Of a DNA stretch of 36,207 nt, positions 18,139-26,843 are shown one piece after another; position 1 is the first letter of the stretch, and each line of letters opens with the position of its first letter. The stretch is taken from contig CAJBME010000149.1 in NCBI GenBank assembly GCA_903954065.1, positions 1-36,207 of the forward strand, read 5' to 3'. Below the pieces are notes generated by a model, which worked only from the letters and a program-made list of their open reading frames with translations, was not told the origin of the DNA and ran no database searches. This DNA is from an uncultured bacterium (GTDB lineage: Bacteria; Verrucomicrobiota; Verrucomicrobiia; Verrucomicrobiales; V1-33). The position numbers were made by a program, and so were the translations under genes.

Positions 18139-19560
18139 TCAATACGTCTTGCGCAAATGACTGGGCAGCAACCCCAGCTCATCACGATACTTGGCCACCG
18201 TCCGGCGAGCCAGCTTAACCCCCTGCTCGAGCAGCTTCTTCACAATCGCGTCATCACTATACGGCTTGGCCGAATCCTCGCCCCGCACCAGCTCCAACAA
18301 TGCCGCCTTCACGCTCACATTACTCATCGACTCCCCCGACTCGGTCTCTAGTCCGGTGGTGAAAAAATACCGCAACTCATACACTCCCTGCGGCGTCTTC
18401 ATAAATTTACCGTTCACCGCCCGGCTGACCGTCGTTTCATGTACTCCCACCACTTCGGCCAACTGCGCCATATTCATCGGCCGCAAATGACTCGGCCCAC
18501 GATCAAGAAAATCCTGCTGCCGCTCCACAATCTCCTCCGCAATCTTGCGGATCGTCTGCTGCCGCTGCTCAATCGATTGAATAAAAAATTTCCCACTGCG
18601 AATCCGCTCGCGAATGTACCCCCGCACTTCATCACCCGTCCCCGTGCGCGTCATTAAGTCTTTGTACGTGTTGCTGATCCGCAGCCGCGGCACCGCCTCC
18701 TGGTTGAGAGTCACCACATACGATCCGTTCACCTTCTCCACCGCCAGATCCGGCTGCACATACATGTTTTGCCCGCTCGTGGCAAAGTCCTGAGCCGGAC
18801 GAGGATTCAACGAACCAATCACTTCCGCCGCCTGAGAAATTCTCTCAACCGGCACCTTAAGCCGCCGCGCCAGATCCGGCAGCCGCCGACGCGCCAGCTC
18901 CTCCAGATGGCTAGCCACCAGCCGATACTCCAGTGAATCCAGACGCCCCTGCCTCTCCAACTGTAACAATAAACACTCCTGCAACGTCTCCGCCCCCACC
19001 CCCGCCGGCTCCAGCCCCTGAATCACCTTCTTGGCCCGCTCCAGCCGCTCAATTGGAATCCCCTCCTCAAAAACAATCTCCCGCAGTCGCGTCGAAAGAA
19101 ACCCCCGCTCATCCAAATACCCCACCAGACGCACCACATCCGCCCGGTCCGCCGCACTAATCGACACCGCCACCAACTGGCTCTCCAAATGCTGAGCCAA
19201 CGTCTCCGGCGCCGTCAGCGAATCAAATAAGAATTGCCGCCGCTCCTCATCCTCCGCCGTGCGCGGACCACGCGTCTGCGACTGCGACATATACTCACGC
19301 CACTCGTCATCCATCTTCGACAAACGCGAAAATTCGCCGTCAAAATCATCGTCGCGCTCAGCCTGCTCCAATCCCGCCTCCTCTAACGAAATTTCCGAAG
19401 ACTCGGATTCTAAGGTCGGATTCTGCACCAGTTCCTGCGAGACCATATGCCGCAACTCCAATGTGGGCGCCTGCAAAATATTCAGGCTCTGCTGCATCTG
19501 CGGCGACAGAACCTGCGACTGCGCCAACCGTTGGCCTTGCGAAATGGATACCCCCGGCAT
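18139..19560 (-). CDS. rpoN: RNA polymerase sigma-54 factor
   Basis: The alternative sigma factor that directs RNA polymerase to -24/-12 promoters and needs AAA+ activators. 473 residues from ATG 19560. Region I is typical: Gln/Leu-rich 'GQRLAQSQVLSPQMQQSLNI', 'MVSQELVQNPTLE'. An acidic linker follows, then the core-binding region ('RQFLFDSLTAPETLAQHLES', 'GYLDERGFLS'). The HTH is 'MAQLAEVVGVHETTVSRAVN' and the C-terminal RpoN box is 'ARRTVAKYRDELGLLPSHL', close to the canonical ARRTVAKYRE. No hpf/ptsN-like genes follow, unlike the proteobacterial arrangement. I could not identify clear -24/-12 promoters in this window. Confidence 0.97.
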   Translation of the reverse strand: MPGVSISQGQRLAQSQVLSPQMQQSLNILQAPTLELRHMVSQELVQNPTLESESSEISLEEAGLEQAERDDDFDGEFSRLSKMDDEWREYMSQSQTRGPRTAEDEERRQFLFDSLTAPETLAQHLESQLVAVSISAADRADVVRLVGYLDERGFLSTRLREIVFEEGIPIERLERAKKVIQGLEPAGVGAETLQECLLLQLERQGRLDSLEYRLVASHLEELARRRLPDLARRLKVPVERISQAAEVIGSLNPRPAQDFATSGQNMYVQPDLAVEKVNGSYVVTLNQEAVPRLRISNTYKDLMTRTGTGDEVRGYIRERIRSGKFFIQSIEQRQQTIRKIAEEIVERQQDFLDRGPSHLRPMNMAQLAEVVGVHETTVSRAVNGKFMKTPQGVYELRYFFTTGLETESGESMSNVSVKAALLELVRGEDSAKPYSDDAIVKKLLEQGVKLARRTVAKYRDELGLLPSHLRKTY

Positions 19561-19700
19561 GAATCCATTCTACAGAGAAGGCAGATCAGAGCAAGCATAT
19601 TCCACGCCATGTGTTGTGGGAAGTTTTTATATAATTACAATAATTGTGCGTTGCAATTATCATTATTGCTATTAGTTTTTCCATAGCCAATAAATTTATT

Positions 19701-20369
19701 ATGGACATGGTCCTTTCATCACCCCGTCTTCTTCTCAACTCAGGAGTCTCTTCTGCACCCCGCTTCGCTGCCGCTGACCCGGCCGCTGAGGCGGCGCCCT
19801 GCCGGTTTGCCTGTCCTGAGTGTCAGGGAGCCATTTCAAGGGCGCCGGACGCGACGGATGCGGCCATGCAGTGCCCCTCCTGTCTGGCTGTGATCGTGCC
19901 GCCGCATCCCGAGTTTGGCTGCCGGGCCATGCCGTATCTCGACTGGTTACGCTTTCAAGAAATGTCCGTTGAAGAAAGCATCGATGAGCTGGTGGACGTA
20001 GCTGATCCGACGGCCCCGCCCCCGCCGAACCGGTTGCGGGCGGTCATGCAGCGCGTCAACAAACCAGCCAGCTGGACAGGAGTGATCCTCACAACCATCG
20101 CCCTAGGATGGCTGGCCCGGGAGCAGTTGGAAGCGACCACCTCCCTAGCGCCCCCTCCGCACGAACTCTGGGAACAGTCCAGCTCATTTGATTCATCCGG
20201 AGCCTCCCAGACCACACCGGAAGCCACCGCTGAGGACAGCCTCGCCGGCTCCACGCCCTCCTCAGCCAGCTCGCCGGGACCCGCCACCCCGTACCGCGGC
20301 CCTGAATTACCCGACGCCTTCCGCCGCTCCCTGCAGACGGACCATGCTCCATCGTCCCTGCCCGAATAA
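19701..20369 (+). CDS. Zinc-ribbon protein with a C-terminal hydrophobic segment
   Basis: A 222-residue hypothetical protein taken from ATG 19701 (MDMVLSSPRLLL); the in-frame ATG at 19707 is also possible. A zinc-ribbon is clear from two CxxC pairs, Cys38/Cys41 ('FACPECQ') and Cys58/Cys61 ('MQCPSCL'). A linker leads to a moderately hydrophobic segment (about 124-138, 'SWTGVILTTIALGWLA') that may be a transmembrane helix, then a Ser/Pro/Thr-rich tail likely to be disordered. No family is recognised. It is divergent from rpoN across an AT-rich 140-base gap. The composition of the N-terminal half supports real coding; the tail alone would not. Confidence 0.7.
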   Translation: MDMVLSSPRLLLNSGVSSAPRFAAADPAAEAAPCRFACPECQGAISRAPDATDAAMQCPSCLAVIVPPHPEFGCRAMPYLDWLRFQEMSVEESIDELVDVADPTAPPPPNRLRAVMQRVNKPASWTGVILTTIALGWLAREQLEATTSLAPPPHELWEQSSSFDSSGASQTTPEATAEDSLAGSTPSSASSPGPATPYRGPELPDAFRRSLQTDHAPSSLPE

Positions 20370-20436
20370 CCCACTGGCCGACCACGCCTAATCAGTCATC
20401 GCGGCCGGCTCCATCGTCGCCAGCCCTATGGCCGAC

Positions 20437-20515
20437 AGGCGCCGCGGGTCGCCATGGCTACCCAAAGGCGCCGCGGGTCGCACGCCGACGTGGCCTCAGG
20501 CCGGAGGTCGGCGTG
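20437..20515. repeat. Repeat cluster with double GCGCCGCGGGTC word and a 9-bp stem hairpin
   Basis: AGGCGCCGCGGGTCGC occurs twice with a 29-base period (20437-20452 and 20466-20481). It is followed by CACGCCGAC (20481-20489) pairing perfectly with GTCGGCGTG (20507-20515), with an inner GGCC/GGCC stem. The hairpin sits immediately beyond the hemL stop codon and could terminate hemL transcripts, but the duplicated word and its occurrence at 4818 suggest a dispersed intergenic repeat. Confidence 0.6.
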
Positions 20516-20517
20516 GC

Positions 20518-21792
20518 CTACGCCACCAAAGCACGGGCCATGACCGTAGCCGTCTCCTCGATATCCGATTCTGTGTGAGCCAGCGACAGGAAACCGGCTT
20601 CAAACGGCGAGGGCGCCACGTACACGCCGCCTTCCAGACAGCTGTGGAAAAACCGGCGAAAGGCCGCTTTATCCTGATCCATGGCCTCGGCCACATTGCG
20701 CACGGGATGTTCGGCAAAGAAGAGGCAGAACATGCTGCCCTGCCGATGAAAGGTGTAGTTTTTCCCCGCGGTGGCCAACGCCTGTCTCACGTATTTTTCA
20801 AAGAGCGCGCCGCATTCCTCGAGCCGCTCCCAGCCACGCACGCGCTCGAGCTCGCGTAACTGAGCCAGACCGGCCACCATCGCGAGCGGATTGCCCGACA
20901 GGGTGCCAGCCTGATACACTGGGCCGTCCGGGGCCAGCATGTCCATGACCTCGGCCCGTCCGCCGAAGGCCCCGACCGGCAGCCCGCCGCCAATCACTTT
21001 GCCAAAACACGAAAGATCCGGCCGGATACCACAGAGTTCCTGATACCCGCCACGAGCGACCCGAAACCCGGTCATTACTTCGTCGAAAATGAGCAAGGCA
21101 CCGTGCCGCGCCGTAATCTCGCGCAGAAAATCCAGAAACCCCGGCTCCGCCAGATAGAGCCCGGCATTGGCCGGCACCGGCTCGAGTATCAAGGCCGCAA
21201 TTTGATCGCCCTGGGCAGCAAATACCGCCTCAACCGCCGCCCGGTCGTTAAATGGCACCACCGTAGTCAACGCCGCCAGCGCCGCCGGCACCCCAGCACT
21301 GTCCGGACGCCCGTGCGTCAAGGCCCCAGATCCCGCCGAAACCAGCAATGAGTCGACATGACCATGATAACACCCGGCAAATTTCACAATCCGCTCACGC
21401 CCGGTATACCCGCGAGCCAGCCGGATCGCACTCATCGTCGCTTCCGTGCCACTGCTCGTCATCCGCACCTTCTCTACGCTGGGAACCCACTCGCAAATCA
21501 ACCGCGCCATTTCCACCTCAAACATGTTGGGAATGCCAAAACTCAACCCATCCTTGGCCGCCTCCTGCACCGCCTGCACCACCACCTGCGGCGCATGGCC
21601 CAAAATCGCCGGCCCCCACGTGCCGACATAATCAATCAAAATCCGGTCGTCCACATCCCAAAGACGACACCCCTTGGCCCGCCGGACAAAAAATGGCTCG
21701 CCATCGACGTTGCGGAACGCCCGGACCGGTGAATTCACACCCCCAGGGATATGCCGCTTGGCCATGGCAAAAAGTGAGCTGGATAATGACAT
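20518..21792 (-). CDS. hemL: Glutamate-1-semialdehyde 2,1-aminomutase
   Basis: A PLP-dependent enzyme converting glutamate-1-semialdehyde to 5-aminolevulinate in the C5 route to tetrapyrroles. 424 residues from ATG 21792 (MSLSSSLFAMAKRHIPGGVN), the usual length. Motifs include 'GVNSPVRAFRNVDGEPFFV', 'DYVGTWGPAILGH', 'VRMTSSGTEATMSAIRLAR', 'FAGCYHGHVDSLLVSAGSGA', 'LIFDEVMTGFRVARGG' (Asp237 contacts PLP) and the Schiff-base Lys265 in 'LSCFGKVIGGGLPVGAFGG', with 'GTLSGNPLAMVAG' after it. The protein starts at the conserved region without a leader and is presumably cytoplasmic. Other heme genes are not adjacent. Confidence 0.96.
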   Translation of the reverse strand: MSLSSSLFAMAKRHIPGGVNSPVRAFRNVDGEPFFVRRAKGCRLWDVDDRILIDYVGTWGPAILGHAPQVVVQAVQEAAKDGLSFGIPNMFEVEMARLICEWVPSVEKVRMTSSGTEATMSAIRLARGYTGRERIVKFAGCYHGHVDSLLVSAGSGALTHGRPDSAGVPAALAALTTVVPFNDRAAVEAVFAAQGDQIAALILEPVPANAGLYLAEPGFLDFLREITARHGALLIFDEVMTGFRVARGGYQELCGIRPDLSCFGKVIGGGLPVGAFGGRAEVMDMLAPDGPVYQAGTLSGNPLAMVAGLAQLRELERVRGWERLEECGALFEKYVRQALATAGKNYTFHRQGSMFCLFFAEHPVRNVAEAMDQDKAAFRRFFHSCLEGGVYVAPSPFEAGFLSLAHTESDIEETATVMARALVA

Positions 21793-21918
21793 TGTGTAAA
21801 ATCACGGCCGATCCAGCTCCGGTCAACCGCAGAGAACACCAAACCCCGCAAAAGCCCCAGCCCGTCAGCCGCCGGACGGCGCGTCCCCCACTTCATCAAC
21901 CCCGCCCCCACCCGACAC

Positions 21919-22812
21919 TCACGGAGCCGCCGGCAATGACTTCGCCCGCAACCCCAGATGACAGCCCGAAAACCGCTCGCGCCCAGGAATACCGCCATGG
22001 ACCGGCCGGTTCACGATCCGCGGCGCCCCATCACTGCCCGCCACCACCATCGTGGCCGTACCACCACCATCCAAATTAATGGCCTCCGACGCCCCCACAT
22101 GGAGGAAAAAGGTGGCCAGCTCCGCCGTCGTCACCCCGCCGCTGTACCCAAACTGCCGGCCGTCCACCACCACCCAGAATAACCACCGCCCATCTTTCGA
22201 AACCCCCGCTGCCGTGCGCGGATGCAGCTTCTGGTCACCTCCGCCCGTGGCCCGGCCATCCCGCAGAATGACCGCAAAACCACCCACCGCATTCCACACC
22301 CCGGCCGCCACCGTCTCCAGCTTCTCTTCAATCCACACCCGGTTCCCGCGGTCAATCAACAACGCCGGCATCTGACCCGCCCTCGACACCTTCCTTCCTT
22401 CCGAAACCAGCAGCCCATGCACATCCTGGGGCATCCCAGCCTGCTCGTGCACCACATCAAACGGCGCCGCATTGATCGCCGCCTGCAACCCATGCTCCGC
22501 CAGAAACGCCGAGGTCCGCTGCGCATCAGTCTCGCCAGGCTTGTCCCCATTCGCCGGCGTGGCCAGAAAACTCACTCCCTCCGCCTTCATATCAATCCGC
22601 ATCACCACCCCATGCAGCCGCCGCGGCTCGCTGGCTTGCCACTCAGCCACGTCCACCCCCACAAAATACGGCTGCCACCCCAAGGACACCGAGGACAAAT
22701 CCTGCGCCCCAGCTCGACCCCACCCCGACGAGAGCACCAGCAGCGACAGCGATAGCCACGCCCAGCCCACGGCTCCACTCCGCCCGCCCGCTCGAGAAAT
22801 TGTCAGACTCAT
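21919..22812 (-). CDS. Exported phosphodiester glycosidase family protein (NAGPA domain)
   Basis: A 297-residue protein from ATG 22812 (MSLTISRAGGRSGAVGWAWL), chosen because the farther upstream start would be a TTG with an overlong n-region; ATG 22824 is also possible. A signal peptide ends near 'GRAGAQ-DLS'. The NAGPA (DUF2233-type) domain is recognised by 'AAINAAPFD', 'AVGGFAVILRDGR', 'HPRTAAGVSKDGRWLFWVVV', 'GVTTAELATFFLHVGASEAI' and 'NLDGGGTATMVV'. Family members cleave sugar-phosphodiester bonds, as in uncovering mannose-6-phosphate; bacterial members act on envelope or extracellular glycans, with mostly unknown substrates. It is transcribed divergently from the SmpA-like gene with a 64-base gap. 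Confidence 0.87.
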   Translation of the reverse strand: MSLTISRAGGRSGAVGWAWLSLSLLVLSSGWGRAGAQDLSSVSLGWQPYFVGVDVAEWQASEPRRLHGVVMRIDMKAEGVSFLATPANGDKPGETDAQRTSAFLAEHGLQAAINAAPFDVVHEQAGMPQDVHGLLVSEGRKVSRAGQMPALLIDRGNRVWIEEKLETVAAGVWNAVGGFAVILRDGRATGGGDQKLHPRTAAGVSKDGRWLFWVVVDGRQFGYSGGVTTAELATFFLHVGASEAINLDGGGTATMVVAGSDGAPRIVNRPVHGGIPGRERFSGCHLGLRAKSLPAAP

Positions 22813-22876
22813 CACCCCGACCATGCCCGGAAAGCGCCGCCTTGCACGCACTTCCAATCATCCGCATAATGGAGCC

Positions 22877-23596
22877 ATGTTTCCGCACCGCTTCGCCCGC
22901 CTGGCCCTGTGCGCCCTCGCACTCGCGTGCGCCCCGGCCGTCACCGCTCAGTCGCCCCGCCCCAGCAGCCTAGCCCGCGAACGCGGCGCCGTTTACGTCG
23001 AAGACTTTACATCTGAGCGCCTCCGCCTGCGCTTGCGCCAGCCCGCCCCCGCCTACGCCGACCTCTCCGGCCGGCGCAGCCTCGGCCAACTCGTCGCAGG
23101 ACAGTCCGTCGAACTCATCGCCTTCAACGAAAAAGCCTGTCGCGTCCGCGGCCGCGCCGCCCACGACACCATCGTCGGCTGGGTCGGCCTCACCTTCCTC
23201 GAAGCCAGCGACCCCGAGTTCTTCAACCGGCTCCAACAAGCCTCCACCCGCCAAAAGGAGGTCGAAAAACTCATCGCCCGCAAAGAAGTCGCCATCGGCA
23301 TGACCCCCGATGAAGTCGTCCGCGCCATGGGCCGACCCGATGAAGAAACAAAAAATGTGGACCCCCAAGGCATCACCAGCCGCTTCTCGTACGTCACCTT
23401 CGACCGCATCCCCCAACGCAACGTCGTCCGCGATCGCTACGGCCGCCTCACCCAGACCATCACCTACATCAAAGTCGAAACCGGTCGATTCACCGTCAAC
23501 TTCGACAACAACATCGTTTCCAGTCTGGAATCGACCAAAACCCGCCCCCAATGGAATACCTCCCGCCTCGTCGTCCCACCCATCGTTTTTTGGTAA
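22877..23596 (+). CDS. Exported SH3-like / SmpA-OmlA-like protein
   Basis: A 239-residue protein from ATG 22877, with a GGAG Shine-Dalgarno at 22871-22874 (one of few in the window). A signal peptide (MFPHRFARLALCALALACAP) ends near 'VTA-QSP'. Next is a bacterial SH3-like region (about 30-110: 'RLRLRQPAPAYADLSGRRSL', 'CRVRGRAAHDTIVGWVGLTF'). A BamE/SmpA-like segment follows ('RKEVAIGMTPDEVVRAMGRP', near 140), a pattern in which 'GMTxxEVxxxLGxP' marks small outer-membrane assembly lipoproteins. No lipobox Cys is evident, so it would be periplasmic. Its function is unknown; envelope or cell-wall association is inferred. Confidence 0.8.
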   Translation: MFPHRFARLALCALALACAPAVTAQSPRPSSLARERGAVYVEDFTSERLRLRLRQPAPAYADLSGRRSLGQLVAGQSVELIAFNEKACRVRGRAAHDTIVGWVGLTFLEASDPEFFNRLQQASTRQKEVEKLIARKEVAIGMTPDEVVRAMGRPDEETKNVDPQGITSRFSYVTFDRIPQRNVVRDRYGRLTQTITYIKVETGRFTVNFDNNIVSSLESTKTRPQWNTSRLVVPPIVFW

Positions 23597-23630
23597 AATC
23601 CCATCCCTGCCACTCGCCGCCACCTCGGCA

Positions 23631-23659
23631 TTGACAGCCCGGCCGCCCGCGCGTAATCA
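23631..23659 (+). promoter_or_regulatory. Likely sigma-70 promoter of tRNA-Cys
   Basis: A perfect -35 box TTGACA (23631-23636) is followed after 17 bases by a weak -10 box TAATCA (23654-23659). Transcription would begin about 15 bases before the mature tRNA, with a C-rich discriminator. The -10 match is poor. Confidence 0.55.
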
Positions 23660-23682
23660 TCCCCTCCGCTCCCACGGACCAC

Positions 23683-23757
23683 GGCGAGGTAGCAAAGTGG
23701 TAATGCACTGGTCTGCAAAACCGGTATGCGCGGGTTCGATTCCCGCCCTCGCCTCCA
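23683..23757 (+). tRNA. tRNA-Cys (anticodon GCA)
   Basis: A 75-base cloverleaf. The acceptor stem GGCGAGG pairs with CCTCGCC, the T arm is GCGGGTTCGATTCCCGC, and the anticodon stem-loop CTGGTCTGCAAAACCGG carries GCA. The discriminator base is T at 23754, the identity base for Cys tRNAs, and CCA is encoded at 23755-23757. Confidence 0.95.
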
Positions 23758-23772
23758 TAGTCTAATAATCAA

Positions 23773-23788
23773 CGATTTACGTAAATCG
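23773..23788. promoter_or_regulatory. 16-bp perfect palindrome CGATTTACGTAAATCG
   Basis: A perfect palindrome lies 15 bases beyond the tRNA-Cys and 72 bases upstream of the beta-helix protein start. It is AT-rich compared with its surroundings. It could be an operator for the downstream gene or a site left by integration next to the tRNA. Confidence 0.5.
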
Positions 23789-23860
23789 GCACCCCAATAA
23801 ACGGGAGATTAGACCACATTCAAGGCCCTTAGACCACCAAGGCCACCACCCCACTCGTCC

Positions 23861-26482
23861 ATGAATACCCATGTTTTTTCAGCACGAGAATTACGGGGGA
23901 AGCCATTCCAGATTTTTGCCCTGTCCTTCGTGCTCGCGGGCGTGAGTTTTGGCAAACCTGCCGAACCTGCTAGTTCCGCCCCCAGCGAACTCTACGTGCC
24001 GGGTGATGTGGTCGAAGTGAATGGACAAAAACTCTATGTAAAAGACACCACGGGCACAACTCTTCTCCTATCCATCGCCGAATCGCCGACCGCCACGATT
24101 GGCGATTTCATCACTCCCGTGGCTGCCACCGGAACTCCCGGCCAAGCTGGCACTGGCCGCGAACCGGTGGCCACTATCAATGGATCCGGGTTAAGCGAAT
24201 CCTACCCGGGGTCCGGCGTTTTTGTGCACGTCAACGACAGTAGCGCCGGAGGGGCCTCGATGTGGAATACGGGTTTCGCGGCGACCGCGTTCCTTGAATT
24301 TGATCTGGGGAAAGTCTACAACGTCAGCGGTTTCTACCAGTGGAATTACAACGAGAAAGCACCCTACAATGAGCGCGGTTTGAAGGAAGTGGCAATTTCC
24401 ACTTCGGGCGATGGCAAAAGTTGGAAGGAACTGACGAAGACCCTCTTCACAGCAGGCACCGGCCAACCTGACCTTCCTGCCGAAGTCGTAAAGTTCGAAC
24501 AACCCGCCAAAACACGCTACCTCCGGCTGGATGGTCTCTCGCGCTACGGCAGCGATGCCTTCGGATTTTCCGAAATTCGTTTTGCGAACGCCGACAAGGC
24601 TTATGAGGCTCCCTCGCGCGTCTGGACTCCGAAATATACGCGTCCGGTTTATCCCGCCATTACGCCTGGGCAAAGAACGGGCAGCGCAACGGAAACACTT
24701 TTTCCCGATGCCGCCAAGGTCGTCGATGTGACCAAACCTCCTTACAACGCGAAAAGGGACGGTACCACCGACGATACGGATGCGATTCAACAGGCCTTGA
24801 ATGACCATCCCTCACAGAGTGCCATCATCTATCTTCCGAACGGTAAGTATCTTGTCTCGAAACAACTCCGCTGGGGCGGCTCGAAAAACATGCGCGATGC
24901 CGACGCCGCCAAGAACACCGTCCTTTGGGGCCAGAGCAAAGAAAAGACCATCATTCAGCTTAAAGACCGTTGCCCCGGATTCAACGATCCACGCCATGCC
25001 CGCGGGGTTATCTGGACAGGAGAGGCTCCCGCCCAGCGCTTTGCCAACGAGATCCGTAACCTCACTGTCGATACCGGTGTGCAAAACCCCGGCGCTTCGG
25101 GAGTTCAGTTCATGGCCAACAACCAAGGCGGGATCTACGATGTAAACATTGTTTCCGGCGACGGACAGGGAAAGGCCGGTCTCGATTTGGGCTATACCGA
25201 CGAACAGGGTCCGATGCTGGCGAAGAATATCTACGTTCAGGGCTTTGACTACGGAGTCAGCTCCGCAACCGGCGTGGCGTCATGGACGGGGGAAAACATC
25301 ACGGTCAAGTTCGCCAACAAAGCCGGGTTCAAAAACAGCGGGCAACCAGCTAGTGTACGCAAGTTCCAGCTTTTCGGTGATGTCCCTGCCGTGGAAAACG
25401 GCGCAGGCTTGTTGACCCTTATTGATAGCACGTTGGTGGGCACCGGTGCAGCCAAGGACGTATCAGCCGTTTCCATTATTGGTGGCGCAGCCCTGATCCG
25501 CAATGTGAAAACCAGTGGCTTCAAATCAGCCTTGGTTGACAGCGTGGCCAAGACAGAGTTAGCCGAGCCTCACATTACGGAACATTGCTCGATCCAGCCG
25601 GTAACTCTCGTCTCCGGAGCGGCATCCACGCTCAATCTGCCCATCAAGGAGACGCCCGAATTGCCCTGGGGCGATCCCTCAAAATGGGTCGCCCCGAAAA
25701 CCAACGATGCTGCCGGGATTCAGTCTGCGATTGATTCCGGTGCGGAGACCGTATTCCTTCCTCGCGGGACCTACAACGCCGATGCCACCGTCATCGTCAG
25801 GGGAAATGTGAAACGCCTCATCGGGACCAAAGCGGTCATTGATGTGATGCCACCGTTGCTGAATGAAAAGAAGGCCGTGTTTCAGATCGCCAATGGGGCT
25901 TCGAATTCCGTGATCCTGGAAGGGCTACACACAACCTACGCCAATGGTCGCTTCGTTTTCATTGAGCACGCTTCCAAAAGAACGCTCGTCTTGAACGCTT
26001 TGTGTATCAACTTTGGTGCTGCACAGACCCCATCTCACCTCACTTATCGCAATACTGTTCCGGGCGCGGATGTCTTTATCGAGGACGTTGTTTCTTCCCG
26101 ATGGGAGTTTACCGGACAAAATGTCTGGGCCAGACAGTTTAACGCGGAGCCGACTGGCACTCGGCTCACGGTGGATGGCGGCACTTTCTGGGTGCTGGGG
26201 TATAAGACGGAACGTATCGGAGAAATCGTGGTGGCCAAAAATGGTGCTAAAGTAGAGATTCTCGGTGGTCTCAGCCAGACTTCGGGCAGCGCACAAGGCC
26301 CCATGTTCCTGAACGACAATTCCGACATGTCGGTCATCTTTTCGGAAGTGAACCATTCGGATGATCCCTTCGTGAAATTTGCAATTGAGAAAAAAGGGAC
26401 CGAAATCAAAGAATTCGGTGACGTCAACAAAGGGTTCAAAGGCTGGCGTTCCATCATCTATGAGGGCCGCGCTTCCAAGTAA
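23861..26482 (+). CDS. Secreted beta-helix protein: discoidin-like domain plus pectate-lyase-superfamily (GH55-like) repeats
   Basis: An 873-residue exported protein from ATG 23861 with signal peptide (hydrophobic 'FQIFALSFVLAGVSFG', cleavage near residue 32). An F5/8 type C-like beta-sandwich spans about 100-245 ('AFLEFDLGKVYNVSGFYQWN', 'YLRLDGLSRYGSDAFGFSEI'). At about 290 begins the hallmark of the pectate lyase 3 superfamily ('YNAKRDGTTDDTDAIQQALN', 'IIYLPNGKYLVSKQLRWGGS'), then right-handed beta-helix sequence. A second such start occurs near 615 ('NDAAGIQSAIDSG', 'TVFLPRGTYNADATVIVRGN'). This twin arrangement resembles GH55-type enzymes, which act on beta-1,3-glucan, but substrate cannot be assigned. 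GC is visibly lower and codon use more relaxed than in neighbours, hinting at acquisition beside the tRNA. Confidence 0.85.
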   Translation: MNTHVFSARELRGKPFQIFALSFVLAGVSFGKPAEPASSAPSELYVPGDVVEVNGQKLYVKDTTGTTLLLSIAESPTATIGDFITPVAATGTPGQAGTGREPVATINGSGLSESYPGSGVFVHVNDSSAGGASMWNTGFAATAFLEFDLGKVYNVSGFYQWNYNEKAPYNERGLKEVAISTSGDGKSWKELTKTLFTAGTGQPDLPAEVVKFEQPAKTRYLRLDGLSRYGSDAFGFSEIRFANADKAYEAPSRVWTPKYTRPVYPAITPGQRTGSATETLFPDAAKVVDVTKPPYNAKRDGTTDDTDAIQQALNDHPSQSAIIYLPNGKYLVSKQLRWGGSKNMRDADAAKNTVLWGQSKEKTIIQLKDRCPGFNDPRHARGVIWTGEAPAQRFANEIRNLTVDTGVQNPGASGVQFMANNQGGIYDVNIVSGDGQGKAGLDLGYTDEQGPMLAKNIYVQGFDYGVSSATGVASWTGENITVKFANKAGFKNSGQPASVRKFQLFGDVPAVENGAGLLTLIDSTLVGTGAAKDVSAVSIIGGAALIRNVKTSGFKSALVDSVAKTELAEPHITEHCSIQPVTLVSGAASTLNLPIKETPELPWGDPSKWVAPKTNDAAGIQSAIDSGAETVFLPRGTYNADATVIVRGNVKRLIGTKAVIDVMPPLLNEKKAVFQIANGASNSVILEGLHTTYANGRFVFIEHASKRTLVLNALCINFGAAQTPSHLTYRNTVPGADVFIEDVVSSRWEFTGQNVWARQFNAEPTGTRLTVDGGTFWVLGYKTERIGEIVVAKNGAKVEILGGLSQTSGSAQGPMFLNDNSDMSVIFSEVNHSDDPFVKFAIEKKGTEIKEFGDVNKGFKGWRSIIYEGRASK

Positions 26483-26843
26483 GAAAGCCAGAACGCTGGT
26501 CCCAGTGAAGTTTCTCATTGAAGGCCCACAAGCGGCTCAGCCGCCTCATTCTTCTTGCTGGGTTTGAAGCAGACTGGTCGCACGAGGGACGAGGGTTACC
26601 CCCTCCCCCGCACAATCCCGGTGAGCGGAACTACCGCACCGGGCTCAACCTTGTGTGTTCCACCGCGTCGTCCACCTCCACCGCGCCGCACGAATTCACC
26701 GCGATAATCCTAAAAAGAAAACTGAGCCCCCCAATCGCCGACACATGGCGACGACATGAACCCCAACGTGGCGCAACACCCTCACGATCAATGGTGGCAA
26801 CCACGGCCGTCGTATCCAGGAACAATAAATCAACACGCCCCAT
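26483..26843. other. Gene-free stretch with two hairpins
   Basis: About 360 bases with no supported gene. A GCGGC-TCA-GCCGC hairpin (26532-26544), followed by a pyrimidine-rich CTCATTCTTCTT, may terminate the beta-helix gene. A second hairpin (26617-26643) pairs CCCGGTG with CACCGGG around an inner CGG/CCG stem and lacks a T-run. A 70-codon minus-strand ORF here shows no recognisable protein character. Confidence 0.5.
26532..26544 (+). terminator. Possible terminator of the beta-helix protein gene
   Basis: The stem GCGGC/GCCGC with a TCA loop is followed by CTCATTCTTCTT, 50 bases beyond the stop codon. The T-run is imperfect. Confidence 0.4.

Noticed and set aside
23683..23860. Attachment site of an integrated element at tRNA-Cys
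   Set aside because: No second copy of the tRNA 3' end and no integrase could be seen in the window, so I list it only as a compositional finding and not as a mobile element.
26631..26843. 70-codon minus-strand ORF after the C1 protease
   Set aside because: No recognisable domain or start signal, and it crosses the 26617-26643 hairpin; possibly decayed sequence.
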